Assembly (NCBI RefSeq): GCF_001183545.1
Contig: NZ_KQ236688.1
Span: forward strand, 248,001 to 312,000
Reading direction: 5' to 3'
Source of the DNA: Cellvibrio sp. pealriver
GTDB lineage: Bacteria > Pseudomonadota > Gammaproteobacteria > Pseudomonadales > Cellvibrionaceae
Length of the DNA: 64,000 bases
This document shows, in pieces, positions 1-9,459 of this stretch; positions within the stretch are counted from its first letter, which is position 1, and each line of letters starts with the position of its first letter. A model generated the notes under the pieces. It searched no databases. It was given only the letters and a program-made list of their open reading frames with translations, and was not told the origin of the DNA. A program made the position numbers and the translations under genes.

Positions 1-354
1 ATGACGGCTTTCAATGTAACGTGAATAAAGATTGTAGTGCTCAAATGTGTTGATATTGTGGGTAAGGTGCAGTGATAAGTCATGATTGTGCTGTAAACAG
101 CGTTTTTGGCTACGATTGGGCTTGAACAGTTTTACCGGAATTCGGCAGGAGATACATGCTTGGCAACGCAAGCATTGAGGGCGATATAAGTGCGCGCCAC
201 TGCGGCGAAACCCCAGTTGGGAGAGTTGTGTGTAGATTGATGGGTCTATATTCGCTTCAGGATCCACAAAAACCGTTGTGGCCTCCTGCCCATCAAGATA
301 ACTGCAAGGGTGGGGCTGTGTTGCGAAAAGTTTGAGAGTTGATAAATCAGACAT
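1..354 (-). CDS. bpt: Aspartate/glutamate leucyltransferase Bpt (partial, C-terminus outside window)
   Basis: Reading the minus strand from the ATG at 352-354 gives 118 codons with no stop before the window edge. The N-terminus has the features of bacterial leucyl (arginyl)-tRNA-protein transferases: an HPCSYL motif near residue 15, LGFRRSG and HLYRP, then a cysteine cluster (CLRC, CISC) followed by RIPV and the basic NRSQKR stretch. The family transfers leucine from Leu-tRNA to N-terminal Asp or Glu, marking proteins for ClpS/ClpAP degradation. It lies 21 bp downstream of aat on the same strand, so the two N-end-rule transferases probably share a transcript. Only the N-terminal half is visible. 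Confidence 0.93.
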   Translation of the reverse strand, partial: MSDLSTLKLFATQPHPCSYLDGQEATTVFVDPEANIDPSIYTQLSQLGFRRSGAHLYRPQCLRCQACISCRIPVKLFKPNRSQKRCLQHNHDLSLHLTHNINTFEHYNLYSRYIESRH

Positions 355-375
355 AGATGCCTCACGCAAATCCGG

Positions 376-1089
376 TTATTCCCATGGTGCCAGAGTCAGT
401 GTTGACCAAGGCAAAGAATAAACATCAGGCTCATGAGCAAAGTTTACCAGTAATTGCCGGAATTCTTCACGCGGGATTTCCACAGCACCCAAACTAAATA
501 GATGATCGTTAGCGACCTGACAGTCGATTAGCTGGAAGTTCCAGGTGCAAAGCTGCCTGACCAGATGTGCAAAGCCGACCTTTGATGCGTTGTCTGCGCG
601 GCTGAACATGGATTCACCAAAAAACACGCGTCCAAGCGCTATACCATAAAGCCCTCCCACCAATTCATCATTGCGCCAGACTTCAACGGAATGTGCAATG
701 CCGCGTTGGTGCAGTGCGCAGTAACCTTCAATAATGTCCTCACTAATCCAGGTTCCATCGGCGTAACTTCTGGGTGCGGCACAGGCTCGCATCACTTTTT
801 CAAAACAGTTGTCAAAGGTGACCCGGTAGGTTGCTTTGCGCAGGGTTTTGCGAAGGCTTTTGGATATGTGGAGTTGATTGGGAAATACCACAGTGCGCGG
901 ATCAGGGCTCCACCACAAAATAGGGTCGCCCGGATTGAACCAAGGGAAAATCCCTTTGCGATAGGCGGCAAGAATTCGTTCGGGTGACAAGTCTCCACCC
1001 ACAGCAATCAAACCGTCCGGGTCGCTCAGTGCAAGCGAAGGATCGGGAAATTCCAATGTGTCTGGGTCTAACCAGCAAAGTGTATTCAT
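376..1089 (-). CDS. aat: Leucyl/phenylalanyl-tRNA--protein transferase
   Basis: The 237-residue product is normal length for Aat. It has the family core [21 protein letters not shown] near residues 31-51, the WWSPDPR motif, and [13 protein letters not shown] blocks (here DGTWISEDI and [18 protein letters not shown]). The cytoplasmic enzyme adds Leu or Phe to proteins with N-terminal Lys or Arg, making ClpS-recognised N-degrons. It starts at ATG 1089 (ATGAATACACTTTGCTGG). It lies directly upstream of bpt with the same orientation, the usual gammaproteobacterial aat-bpt arrangement. Nothing is unusual. Confidence 0.96.
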   Translation of the reverse strand: MNTLCWLDPDTLEFPDPSLALSDPDGLIAVGGDLSPERILAAYRKGIFPWFNPGDPILWWSPDPRTVVFPNQLHISKSLRKTLRKATYRVTFDNCFEKVMRACAAPRSYADGTWISEDIIEGYCALHQRGIAHSVEVWRNDELVGGLYGIALGRVFFGESMFSRADNASKVGFAHLVRQLCTWNFQLIDCQVANDHLFSLGAVEIPREEFRQLLVNFAHEPDVYSLPWSTLTLAPWE

Positions 1090-1419
1090 GAAGTCTCAAT
1101 CGATCTTTTTTACGTATCAGTAACTGATAACTAAACGTTATGTGTAATGGCGTTACAGACGATTGGTTATCCGGCCATCTGCTATTTGTTAAGTATTATT
1201 GGATTGTTGGAATTTATTGTTAGTTGGCGCGCTTTTTGAGTGTAAAAGTTTAGCGAGAAATCAGTCAATAAATTGTTATTCCGTTTAATGCTTGAGAATT
1301 TTAGGACTATGCTTAGGAGTATCAGTAAATTAACGTTTATTGCCAAGGTAAACCGCAAAAAATGGTGTAATGTTTTCGTTGTTAATTTTGCCGCTTTAGT
1401 CGCTAACCCGAGGTAGATT
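1090..1419. other. Divergent intergenic region between aat and prkA
   Basis: This 330-bp AT-rich spacer should hold the aat promoter on the minus strand and the prkA promoter on the plus strand. I found no gene, RNA or strong terminator in it. A poor sigma-54-like match lies at 1225-1240 (TGGC, then TTG 11 bp on), but the -12 GC is missing. A purine-rich stretch (CCGAGGTAGATT) just before the prkA ATG serves as its ribosome binding site. Confidence 0.5.
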
Positions 1420-3342
1420 ATGAGTATTTTCAGTCATTACCGCGAGCGTTTTGAAACTACCCAGCAGGAAGAGTTAACCATCAAGGAATATCTTGAACTG
1501 TGTAAAAAAGATCCCAGTGTATACGCTTCCGCTGCTGAGCGTATGCTAATGGCGATCGGTGAGCCAGAAATGGTCGATACCTCGCAAGACCCTCGCCTGA
1601 GCCGTATTTTTTCCAATAAAATTATCAAACGTTATAAAGTTTTCAGTGAATTTTATGGAATGGAAGAATCCATTCAGCAGATAGTGTCTTTCTTCAAACA
1701 TGCCGCACAAGGTTTAGAGGAAAAGAAACAAATTTTGTATTTGCTGGGGCCGGTGGGTGGCGGTAAATCCTCATTGGCAGAGATGCTCAAATCCTTGATG
1801 GAGAAAATGCCAATTTACTGCATCAAAGGCTCTCCTGTATTTGAATCGCCACTCGGGTTATTTAACCCGGATGAAGACGGAAAAATTTTGGAAGAAGATT
1901 ATGGTATTCCCCGTCGGTACATAAAATCTATTATGTCGCCTTGGGCTGCCAAGCGTCTGCAAGAATTTCGGGGCGATATTACGCAATTCAAAGTCGTCAA
2001 AGTATATCCATCCATCCTTAATCAAATTGCGATCACTAAAACCGAACCGGGTGATGAAAACAATCAGGATATTTCTTCATTGGTAGGCAAAGTCGATATT
2101 CGCAAGTTGGAAGAGTTTCCGCAAAATGACCCTGATGCATACAGTTTTAGTGGTGGGCTGTGCCGTGCAAATCAGGGGTTGATGGAATTTGTGGAAATGT
2201 TCAAAGCGCCTATCAAGGTGCTTCATCCTCTATTAACCGCAACCCAGGAAGGGAATTTCAACAGTACCGAAGGGTTAGGTGCAATTCCGTTTGATGGAAT
2301 TATCCTTGCGCACTCCAATGAATCCGAGTGGCAAAATTTCCGTAACAATAAAAACAATGAAGCGTTTATTGACCGTGTTTACATCGTCAAAGTGCCTTAT
2401 TGCTTGCGTGTAACGGAAGAGATGAAGATCTACGAAAAACTGTTACAAAATTCTTCGCTGTCAAAAGCACCTTGTGCGCCTGACACCTTGCGTATGCTTG
2501 CGCAATTTTCGGTATTGTCGCGGATTAAAGAACCGGAAAACTCCAATATCTTTTCCAAGATGCGCATTTACGATGGTGAAAACCTTAAAGATACCGATCC
2601 TCGCGCTAAATCTTTGCAGGAATACAAAGACGCCGCCGGTGTCGATGAAGGCATGAATGGGCTCTCTACTCGCTTTGCATTTAAAATTTTATCCAAGGTC
2701 TTTAATTTTGATCCCACCGAAATTGCAGCTAACCCTGTTCATTTGATGTATGTACTTGAGCAGCAAATTGAGCAGGAGCAATTCCCTAAAGAGGTGCAAG
2801 ACAAGTATCTCAATGCCTTAAAAGAATTCATTTCACCTAAATATGTGGATTTTATTGGTAAAGAGATCCAAACCGCTTATTTGGAATCCTACGCGGAATA
2901 TGGGCAAAATATTTTTGATCGCTATGTAACCTATGCGGACTTTTGGATACAGGATCAGGAATACCGCGATCCTGAAACCGGTGAAATTCTCAATCGGTCA
3001 TCGTTGAACGATGAGCTGGAAAAAATTGAGAAGCCTGCGGGTATCAGCAACCCCAAAGATTTTCGCAATGAAATTGTTAATTTTGTGTTGCGTGCCAAAG
3101 CCAATAATTCGGGTAAAAATCCCGATTGGCGCGGTTACGAAAAATTGCGCATTGTGATTGAGAAGAAAATGTTCTCCAACACGGAAGACTTACTGCCGGT
3201 TATTTCTTTCAATGCGAAAGCTTCAGTGCAAGACAAGAAAAAACATCAGGATTTTGTACAGCGTATGGTGGAGCGTGGTTACACCGAAAAACAAGTTCGT
3301 TTGCTGTCCGAATGGTATTTGAGGGTGAGAAAATCACAGTAG
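1420..3342 (+). CDS. prkA: PrkA family serine protein kinase / AAA+ protein
   Basis: The 640-residue product is the usual PrkA (YeaG) length. It has an N-terminal AAA+ domain with Walker A GPVGGGKS at residues 110-117 and a C-terminal region resembling PrkA kinase. YeaG in E. coli and PrkA in Bacillus phosphorylate proteins during starvation and stationary phase; ATPase-protease activity has also been reported for PrkA. It is cytoplasmic with no signal peptide. It is followed by yeaH (69 bp) and ycgB/spoVR (4-bp overlap with yeaH), the conserved three-gene stress operon of proteobacteria. A small hairpin (TTAAGGT at 3381 with ACCTTAA at 3396) sits in the gap to yeaH. Confidence 0.95.
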   Translation: MSIFSHYRERFETTQQEELTIKEYLELCKKDPSVYASAAERMLMAIGEPEMVDTSQDPRLSRIFSNKIIKRYKVFSEFYGMEESIQQIVSFFKHAAQGLEEKKQILYLLGPVGGGKSSLAEMLKSLMEKMPIYCIKGSPVFESPLGLFNPDEDGKILEEDYGIPRRYIKSIMSPWAAKRLQEFRGDITQFKVVKVYPSILNQIAITKTEPGDENNQDISSLVGKVDIRKLEEFPQNDPDAYSFSGGLCRANQGLMEFVEMFKAPIKVLHPLLTATQEGNFNSTEGLGAIPFDGIILAHSNESEWQNFRNNKNNEAFIDRVYIVKVPYCLRVTEEMKIYEKLLQNSSLSKAPCAPDTLRMLAQFSVLSRIKEPENSNIFSKMRIYDGENLKDTDPRAKSLQEYKDAAGVDEGMNGLSTRFAFKILSKVFNFDPTEIAANPVHLMYVLEQQIEQEQFPKEVQDKYLNALKEFISPKYVDFIGKEIQTAYLESYAEYGQNIFDRYVTYADFWIQDQEYRDPETGEILNRSSLNDELEKIEKPAGISNPKDFRNEIVNFVLRAKANNSGKNPDWRGYEKLRIVIEKKMFSNTEDLLPVISFNAKASVQDKKKHQDFVQRMVERGYTEKQVRLLSEWYLRVRKSQ

Positions 3343-3411
3343 TGCGCAAGGTAACCTGAAAGCGTTTTACGTTAATCACGTTAAGGTTGGGCTACACCTT
3401 AAGGCTAGATT

Positions 3412-4686
3412 ATGAGTTACATTATTGATCGACGTCTCAATGCCAAAAATAAAAGCGCTGTTAACCGGCAGCGCTTTTTACGGCGCTATCGCAATCAAAT
3501 TCAAAAAGCCGTTTCCGATGCGGTGAATGAGCGGTCCATTACCGATATCGATAAAGGTGGAAAAGTCAGTATTCCCGGCCGTGATATCAGCGAGCCAATC
3601 ATTTACCACGGTCAAGGCGGGTACAACGAGCGTGTGTTGCCCGGCAATAAACATTTCTCGGAAGGCGACAAAATTGCGCGCCCGCAAGGTGGTGAAGGCC
3701 AGGGTGGTGGTGGCAAGGCGAGTGATTCCGGTGAAGGCGAAGACGATTTTTCCTTTACCCTTTCGCAAGAAGAATTTTTGGATTTTATGTTTGATGGATT
3801 GGAATTGCCTAACTTGGTGAAGCGGCAATTATCCGGTTTGGAAGAATTTAAAACGGTGCGAGGTGGCATCGCCAATGAGGGTCAACCGGGCAGGGTCAAT
3901 ATTGTTCGCACCTTACGTTCTGCCAACATGCGTCGCCTGGCGTTAACTGGCGGTAAGCGTAGACAATTGCAAGCCCTGCAGGCGGAATTAGCTGAGCTGG
4001 AGCAACTGCCCGAATCTGACCGCGATCTTGTGCGTTATCAGGAATTGTTGGATGCAATTGCCAAAATAGAACGATCAATTGGTAAGGTTCCGTGGCTGGA
4101 TACGTTTGATCTTAAATACAATTTAATGATCAAGCAGCCTGTGCCTCGCTCCAAAGCGGTTATGTTTTGTATTATGGATGTGTCGGGTTCTATGGATCAG
4201 GCAACCAAAGATATTGCTAAACGTTTTTTTATTCTTCTCTATCTCTTTCTGCAACGCAATTACGAAAAAACAGAAATCGTTTTTATCCGCCATCACACCA
4301 GTGCTAAAGAGGTGGATGAAGATGAATTTTTCCATTCACGCGAAACCGGTGGCACCGTAGTATCCAGTGCGCTTCGGTTGATGCAAGACATTATTAAAGA
4401 CCGCTATTCTCCAGAGCAATGGAATATTTATGGTGCCCAAGCATCGGATGGCGATAATTGGGGCGAAGATTCCGATGTGTGCCGCGATATACTCGCAGAC
4501 GATTTATTACCGAGTTGCCAATACTTTTCCTACATAGAAATCACCAATAATGAGCACCAGGCATTATGGAATGTGTATGAGACCATCCAACAGGAATTTC
4601 CGGATGTGTTTGCGTTACAGCACATACGCGGTGTTGCCGATATTTACCCTGTATTCCGTGAGCTTTTCCATAAGAAGGTCGCATGA
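3412..4686 (+). CDS. yeaH: YeaH/YhbH family protein (DUF444, VWA-like)
   Basis: The 424-residue protein belongs to the DUF444 (YeaH/YhbH) family. It starts [10 protein letters not shown], and the basic N-terminus is followed by a Gly/Ser-rich acidic linker (around residues 95-115). The C-terminal half is von Willebrand-A-like, with a metal-site DVSGSMD motif near residue 255 and a downstream HSRETGGT block. The family is always linked to PrkA and SpoVR, and is thought to act with the kinase in nitrogen-starvation and stationary-phase responses. Its biochemical function is not settled. The gene overlaps ycgB by 4 bp (ATGA), which suggests translational coupling. Confidence 0.93.
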   Translation: MSYIIDRRLNAKNKSAVNRQRFLRRYRNQIQKAVSDAVNERSITDIDKGGKVSIPGRDISEPIIYHGQGGYNERVLPGNKHFSEGDKIARPQGGEGQGGGGKASDSGEGEDDFSFTLSQEEFLDFMFDGLELPNLVKRQLSGLEEFKTVRGGIANEGQPGRVNIVRTLRSANMRRLALTGGKRRQLQALQAELAELEQLPESDRDLVRYQELLDAIAKIERSIGKVPWLDTFDLKYNLMIKQPVPRSKAVMFCIMDVSGSMDQATKDIAKRFFILLYLFLQRNYEKTEIVFIRHHTSAKEVDEDEFFHSRETGGTVVSSALRLMQDIIKDRYSPEQWNIYGAQASDGDNWGEDSDVCRDILADDLLPSCQYFSYIEITNNEHQALWNVYETIQQEFPDVFALQHIRGVADIYPVFRELFHKKVA

Positions 4687-6179
4687 AAAAACCATTATTT
4701 ACAACGTCTGAATGGAATTTCGATTTAATTCAGGATGTGGATAAAGTCCTTGGTGATCTGGCGGCAGAGTTCGGGCTGGATACATATCCGAATCAAATTG
4801 AAGTAATCAGCTCCGAGCAAATGATGGACGCCTATTCTTCAGTCGGTATGCCAATTGGTTACAGTCACTGGTCTTATGGAAAGCAATTGCTCAGTACAGA
4901 ACATTCCTATAAGCGTGGGCAAATGGGATTGGCTTATGAAATTGTGATTAACTCCAATCCTTGTATTGCGTACCTCATGGAAGAAAACACCATGACGATG
5001 CAAACATTGGTGATCGCGCATGCATGTTACGGACACAATTCTTTTTTTAAAGGCAACTATTTATTTCGCACCTGGACAGATGCCAGTTCTATTATTGATT
5101 ATTTAGTGTTTGCTAAAAACTATATCAGCAAGTGCGAGGAGCGTTACGGCATCAATGCTGTTGAAGACATTTTGGATTCATGTCATGCATTAATGAATTA
5201 TGGTGTGGATAGATATAAACGTCCTTATCCAATTTCGGCGCAAGAAGAGGAGCGTCGGCAAAGCGAACGTGAAGAATATCTGCAAAAACATGTCAATGAT
5301 TTATGGCGTACCATTCCTAAATCTGCCAGCGCAGAGGCGGAAAAAGATATTCCCCATTATCCCTCTGAGCCACAAGAAAACATTTTGTATTTTCTGGAAA
5401 AAAATGCCCCGTTGCTGGAACCTTGGCAGCGTGAAGTGATCCGTATTGTGCGCAAAATTGCCCAGTATTTTTATCCACAGCGCCAAACCCAGGTCATGAA
5501 TGAAGGTTGGGCCACTTTTTGGCATTACACTTTGTTAAATGAATTGCATGCGCGTGGTTACGTAACCGATGGTTTTATGATGGAGTTTTTACAATCCCAT
5601 ACCAGTGTGATTGCACAGCCATCTTATGACAGTCCTTATTTCAGTGGTATCAACCCCTATACATTAGGGTTTTCCATCATGAGTGACATTCGCCGCATGT
5701 GCGAGAATCCAACCGATGAAGATCGCGCGTGGTTTCCTGAAATAGTGGGAACCAATTGGAAAGAAACCTTGCAGTTTGCGATGAAAAACTTCAAAGACGA
5801 AAGTTTTATCCTACAGTTTCTATCGCCCAAAGTGATGCGCGATTTGAAATTATTCAGTATTGTCGATGACGATCAGCAAGAAAAAATAAGCGTCGATGCC
5901 ATCCACAACGAACGGGGTTTTCGCAAGCTGCGTGAAAATTTGGCTGGGCAATATAACTTGGGCAACCGCGAGCCGAATATTCAGGTTTATAACGTGGAGG
6001 TCCGTGGTGATCGTTCATTGACCTTACATCACTTTATGCATAACCGCCGCCCTTTGGGCGATTCTACGCAAGAGGTGCTTAAACATTTGCATCGCCTATG
6101 GGGGTTCGATGTACATCTGCACTCTGTGGATGGCAATGAAATTAAGCACAGTTATCATTGTCCATCAAAATCAGATTAA
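4683..6179 (+). CDS. ycgB: SpoVR family protein (YcgB)
   Basis: The 498-residue product matches SpoVR/YcgB in length and in signature blocks: SHWSYGKQ near residue 62, [16 protein letters not shown] near 118-133, and [11 protein letters not shown] near 276. The conserved His/Glu residues in these blocks suggest a metal-binding fold. Bacillus SpoVR acts in spore cortex formation. In non-sporing proteobacteria the gene accompanies prkA and yeaH in a sigma-S/nitrogen stress operon. Its start overlaps the yeaH stop by 4 bp. The molecular function is unknown for the family. Confidence 0.94.
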   Translation: MKKPLFTTSEWNFDLIQDVDKVLGDLAAEFGLDTYPNQIEVISSEQMMDAYSSVGMPIGYSHWSYGKQLLSTEHSYKRGQMGLAYEIVINSNPCIAYLMEENTMTMQTLVIAHACYGHNSFFKGNYLFRTWTDASSIIDYLVFAKNYISKCEERYGINAVEDILDSCHALMNYGVDRYKRPYPISAQEEERRQSEREEYLQKHVNDLWRTIPKSASAEAEKDIPHYPSEPQENILYFLEKNAPLLEPWQREVIRIVRKIAQYFYPQRQTQVMNEGWATFWHYTLLNELHARGYVTDGFMMEFLQSHTSVIAQPSYDSPYFSGINPYTLGFSIMSDIRRMCENPTDEDRAWFPEIVGTNWKETLQFAMKNFKDESFILQFLSPKVMRDLKLFSIVDDDQQEKISVDAIHNERGFRKLRENLAGQYNLGNREPNIQVYNVEVRGDRSLTLHHFMHNRRPLGDSTQEVLKHLHRLWGFDVHLHSVDGNEIKHSYHCPSKSD

Positions 6180-6218
6180 TAGGCCTTCTATCCTGTTGAT
6201 GTGCGGCTTTCTCATATG

Positions 6219-6251
6219 ACCATACTGTATGGTAACCATGCCTTATGGTAA
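6219..6251. promoter_or_regulatory. Palindrome plus direct repeat upstream of response regulator
   Basis: ACCATAC and GTATGGT form a perfect 7-bp inverted repeat around one T (6219-6233). The right arm continues as TATGGTAA (6228-6235), which recurs 16 bp downstream at 6244-6251. This lies about 75-107 bp before the response regulator start. Direct repeats near this spacing suit an OmpR-type dimer, so autoregulation is a reasonable inference, but no consensus is known to me. Confidence 0.4.
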
Positions 6252-6325
6252 GAATGTTGTAAAATTCACCTCGATTTCACCATTTCATAATAATAATCCT
6301 GGTTTTCCGGGCTTCAGGTCTTTTT

Positions 6326-7021
6326 GTGAAAATTCTATTAATTGAAGACAATTCCGCTATCGCTAAACAAATAGAAGAGTTTTTCTCGGGCAATCAATGG
6401 CAACTTGATTTTGCATCGACTGCCCGTCTTGGAATCAGTTTGGCTCTTGAACACATTTATGATGTTATTTTGTTGGACTTGAATCTACCCGATGGCGATG
6501 GTCTTGATGTTTGTGCGGCGATTAAAGATAGATCTGATGTATCCCCTCCTATATTAATGCTGACTGCGCGCGATAGTTTTGAAGATAAAGCGGCAGGATT
6601 CCATCGTGGTGCCGATGATTACCTCACCAAGCCCTTTGATTTGCGTGAGCTGATACTACGCTGTGAGGCATTGGCGCGTCGTCCGCTATTGCATCAGCCA
6701 AAATCAATGTGTCTGGGAAATCTAACGCTGGATACAAAAAGTAAAATCGCCAAGTACAAGGATAATTATTTGACGTTAACCGGTATCGGGTACCACATTT
6801 TGGAATTACTAATAAAAGCCCATCCGCAGCCAGTAACTCGTTCTTTTATTTCCCATCAGCTTTGGGGGGATGATCCTCCTGAAAGTGATGCACTCAAATC
6901 GCATATTTATTCACTGCGTAAATCACTGGATAAAGCCTTTGGTGTTCCTGTGTTAAAAACAATACTGAATGTCGGTCTCAAGTTGGAGCTGCCGCAAGAG
7001 GATTTTCAGAAAAATGACTAA
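6326..7021 (+). CDS. Two-component response regulator, OmpR/PhoB family
   Basis: The 231-residue product has a receiver domain with the acidic pair ED at 7-8, phospho-acceptor Asp51 (VILLDLNLPDGDG), a Thr in MLTARD near 80 and Lys102 (DDYLTKPFD). A C-terminal winged-helix DNA-binding domain follows (residues ~125-225; SFISHQLWGDDPPESDALKSH is typical). Translation starts at GTG 6326. The partner kinase overlaps its end by 8 bp. A palindrome/direct-repeat block lies upstream. The signal and targets are unknown. The DJ-1-like gene after the kinase is a likely target because both upstream regions carry GATTTCACC. Confidence 0.93.
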   Translation: MKILLIEDNSAIAKQIEEFFSGNQWQLDFASTARLGISLALEHIYDVILLDLNLPDGDGLDVCAAIKDRSDVSPPILMLTARDSFEDKAAGFHRGADDYLTKPFDLRELILRCEALARRPLLHQPKSMCLGNLTLDTKSKIAKYKDNYLTLTGIGYHILELLIKAHPQPVTRSFISHQLWGDDPPESDALKSHIYSLRKSLDKAFGVPVLKTILNVGLKLELPQEDFQKND

Positions 7022-8282
7022 GGGAAGCAGCATTCGTAAGCAAACGCTGACCTTATTGTTGGGGTTGACGTTAGGGTTAACACTGGTTTTTGGTTTGCTG
7101 GCGTTACTAGTTGCGTTTGTTGTTGAAGATATGCTGCTGGATAATTGGATTACCGAACAGGCGGGTTTTATAGAGCGCTATTTTGCATTGCATAACCGTG
7201 TACCAGAACTGCCATTTGAGTTTATGCAAGTGCTTTTACCTGCAGAACAATTGCCAGATTGGGTAGTGGCAGCTGTAGTTCATGACGCCTTATCTGGTGA
7301 AATATTTACACCGGATCAAACCCACTATCACTATCGACAATTAGTGTTGGGGCAGAAAACAGGTTATTTATTAGCTGAGGTTTCAGGTTTATTGGTAGTT
7401 ACCAGGCAGCCGGAAATTTTTAGTATTTTTTTAATTGTATTTGTTTTGGTATTGCTAGTTGCTGTTGTGCTTGCTGTGCAATTTTCACGGCGTATAGTGA
7501 ATCCTGTTATGCAACTAACGGATGCAGTAAAAAATGTCGATCTGGCAAAAAGTGATGTCGCGACTAAAGGTAATGAAAATGAAAAAGTACAATTAAATGC
7601 GGCGGGCTTGCCCGATGAATTAATGTATCTTGCAGACCAATTGCAAACCAGCTTTGATAAACGCGAACAATTACTGCAGTGCGAGAAAGAATTTTCTACC
7701 AATATCAGTCATGAATTAAGGACACCCTTGACGCTATTAAAAAATACCAGTGTATTAATTGCCCAGCGTGGATACAAGGATAGTGACCTAGTGACTATTG
7801 ATAGTGTTTGCGATCATATGCAGCGTACCGTGGATATCCTGTTCTCATTGGCACGAGCAAAGTCATTGCCTGTACAGCTTTGTCACATTAATTTGATTTT
7901 GGAGGAGGCAATTCTAAAATGTCAGCCGTGGCTAAACCATTTTCAAATAGAGTTACACCTATCACCCAGCGTGATGTTATCCGCTAATCCACAATTGCTG
8001 GAGTTATTGTTTATCAATTTGCTGCGCAATGCAGCAGAACATGCCAGCGAGCCATTGTTGATTATAACCTATGCTGATGGAAAATTAGAGTTTGAAAATA
8101 CCATTGTTCATTGCCCCACTTTGGATGTTAGTCACCCAGGTGGGAAAAGTGAAAAAAGCAATGGCATCGGACTTGGGCTTTATTTGATTAAGCAAATCGC
8201 AGATCAATTTTGTTGTGAGTTTTCGGTGGAAACCAATAGCCGGTATTTCAAAGCTATTTTGCGCTTACCCCATCCAAAATAA
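7014..8282 (+). CDS. Sensor histidine kinase
   Basis: From ATG 7014 the product is 422 residues. An in-frame ATG at 6969 exists but would overlap the regulator by 53 bp, and its leader is unlike a kinase N-terminus. Domains in order: first transmembrane helix (~12-35), a periplasmic loop of about 100 residues, second helix (~137-160), a HAMP-like linker, the dimerisation/phosphorylation domain with His233 in FSTNISHELRTPL, and an ATPase domain with an N-box (LLFINLLRNAAEHA) and G-box (NGIGLGLYLI). The short periplasmic loop probably binds the signal directly. It is coupled with the response regulator upstream. Confidence 0.92.
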   Translation: MTKGSSIRKQTLTLLLGLTLGLTLVFGLLALLVAFVVEDMLLDNWITEQAGFIERYFALHNRVPELPFEFMQVLLPAEQLPDWVVAAVVHDALSGEIFTPDQTHYHYRQLVLGQKTGYLLAEVSGLLVVTRQPEIFSIFLIVFVLVLLVAVVLAVQFSRRIVNPVMQLTDAVKNVDLAKSDVATKGNENEKVQLNAAGLPDELMYLADQLQTSFDKREQLLQCEKEFSTNISHELRTPLTLLKNTSVLIAQRGYKDSDLVTIDSVCDHMQRTVDILFSLARAKSLPVQLCHINLILEEAILKCQPWLNHFQIELHLSPSVMLSANPQLLELLFINLLRNAAEHASEPLLIITYADGKLEFENTIVHCPTLDVSHPGGKSEKSNGIGLGLYLIKQIADQFCCEFSVETNSRYFKAILRLPHPK

Positions 8283-8385
8283 ATCCAATAGCAATCATTC
8301 ATCATAAAAATATAGCTGATTTCACCTGAATTTTCCCTTCAAATATTTACCTTATCTCCTGTGATTTCATTAATAGGAGAGTGTT

Positions 8386-9459
8386 ATGTTGAAAAAAATA
8401 GTATTCAGTCTTGCAATAGTGTTTTTGATTGTGGGTATGGTGTCAGTTGCTTTTATTTATTGGGCAATGACATTTTTTCCAAATGATAGTGAGTTGGAAA
8501 AATTGCGCTCAACTAAAGCCGAAGGCTTGGCATATTTGCAGGCTTCTCTGCCTGCTACTCGTGGGAAAATACTGGCAGTTGTCACCAGTGTACGCACGAT
8601 TGGAACGAGTGGAAAAGTCACCGGTTATGAGCTTAGCGAGCTTGCGCGTGCTTACTGGGTTTTTACAGCAAATGGTTTTGCAGTTGATATTGCCAGCCCT
8701 CAGGGGGGTGAGCCCTATGCGTTGCTGGATGAGGATGACATGGCGGAGTTTGATTACGCATTTTTAAATGATGCTAATGCCCAGCAGAAAATCAAACACA
8801 CTTTCAGGTTAGATCAAATTCAGCCCGATGATTATGTCGCCGTGTATTTTGTGGGTGGCAAGGGTGCAATGTTTGATTTTCCCGATAATCCGGTTATCCA
8901 TCATCTGGTATCACGATTTATGGAGCAGGGAAAGGTGATTGCTGCGGTTTGTCATGGCCCTGCTGCATTGGTCAATATTAAAAATGCAGATGGAAGTTGG
9001 TTAGTGGCCAATAAAAAAATCAGCGCATTTACCAATGCAGAAGAACTATTGCTGATGCCTGAAGCAAAAACAGTATTTCCTTTTTTATTGCAAACCCGGT
9101 TAGAGGCGCGTGGTGCACAATTTATGGCAGGCGCTGACTATCTGGAACAGGTGATTCAACACGATAATTTGATTACTGGTCAAAACCCTTGGTCTGTGTG
9201 GTTGCTTGCGGAAAAAACGGTAAAGCAGTTGGGATACGAACCATTGCCGCGCAGATTAACAGCAGAGGAAAATAGCGTTGCGCTCTTGCAGGTTTTTCAG
9301 CAGCAGGGTTTATCTTCTGCTGAAAAAAAGATACAAAAAAGTTCAGCAGCATTTAGTGGTCAACTGCTATTAATGCATTCATTCGTGGCTGCGATGCGTG
9401 GTGATTTGCCAGATATGTTCAAGCTGATAATACTGGCCGATAGCACGAGGGCTATTTAA
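8386..9459 (+). CDS. Membrane-anchored DJ-1/PfpI family protein
   Basis: The 357-residue product starts with a hydrophobic helix (~residues 5-30) that could be an uncleaved signal anchor. A class-I glutamine-amidotransferase-like (DJ-1/PfpI) domain follows, with FVGGKGAMFDFPDN and a nucleophile elbow AAVCHGPAAL containing Cys189. The arrangement resembles Hsp31-type members (glyoxalase or chaperone), but this copy would face the periplasm. About 80 C-terminal residues have no assigned domain. The gene follows the two-component system by ~100 bp, and GATTTCACC (8318-8326) upstream also occurs before the regulator gene. Its last 4 bp overlap the convergent sigma factor gene. Confidence 0.85.
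   Translation: MLKKIVFSLAIVFLIVGMVSVAFIYWAMTFFPNDSELEKLRSTKAEGLAYLQASLPATRGKILAVVTSVRTIGTSGKVTGYELSELARAYWVFTANGFAVDIASPQGGEPYALLDEDDMAEFDYAFLNDANAQQKIKHTFRLDQIQPDDYVAVYFVGGKGAMFDFPDNPVIHHLVSRFMEQGKVIAAVCHGPAALVNIKNADGSWLVANKKISAFTNAEELLLMPEAKTVFPFLLQTRLEARGAQFMAGADYLEQVIQHDNLITGQNPWSVWLLAEKTVKQLGYEPLPRRLTAEENSVALLQVFQQQGLSSAEKKIQKSSAAFSGQLLLMHSFVAAMRGDLPDMFKLIILADSTRAI

Noticed and set aside
1225..1240. Sigma-54-like promoter before prkA (TGGC, then TTG)
   Set aside because: The -12 element lacks the essential GC and the -24 is imperfect, so it is below a reasonable match despite sigma-54 control of yeaG in E. coli.
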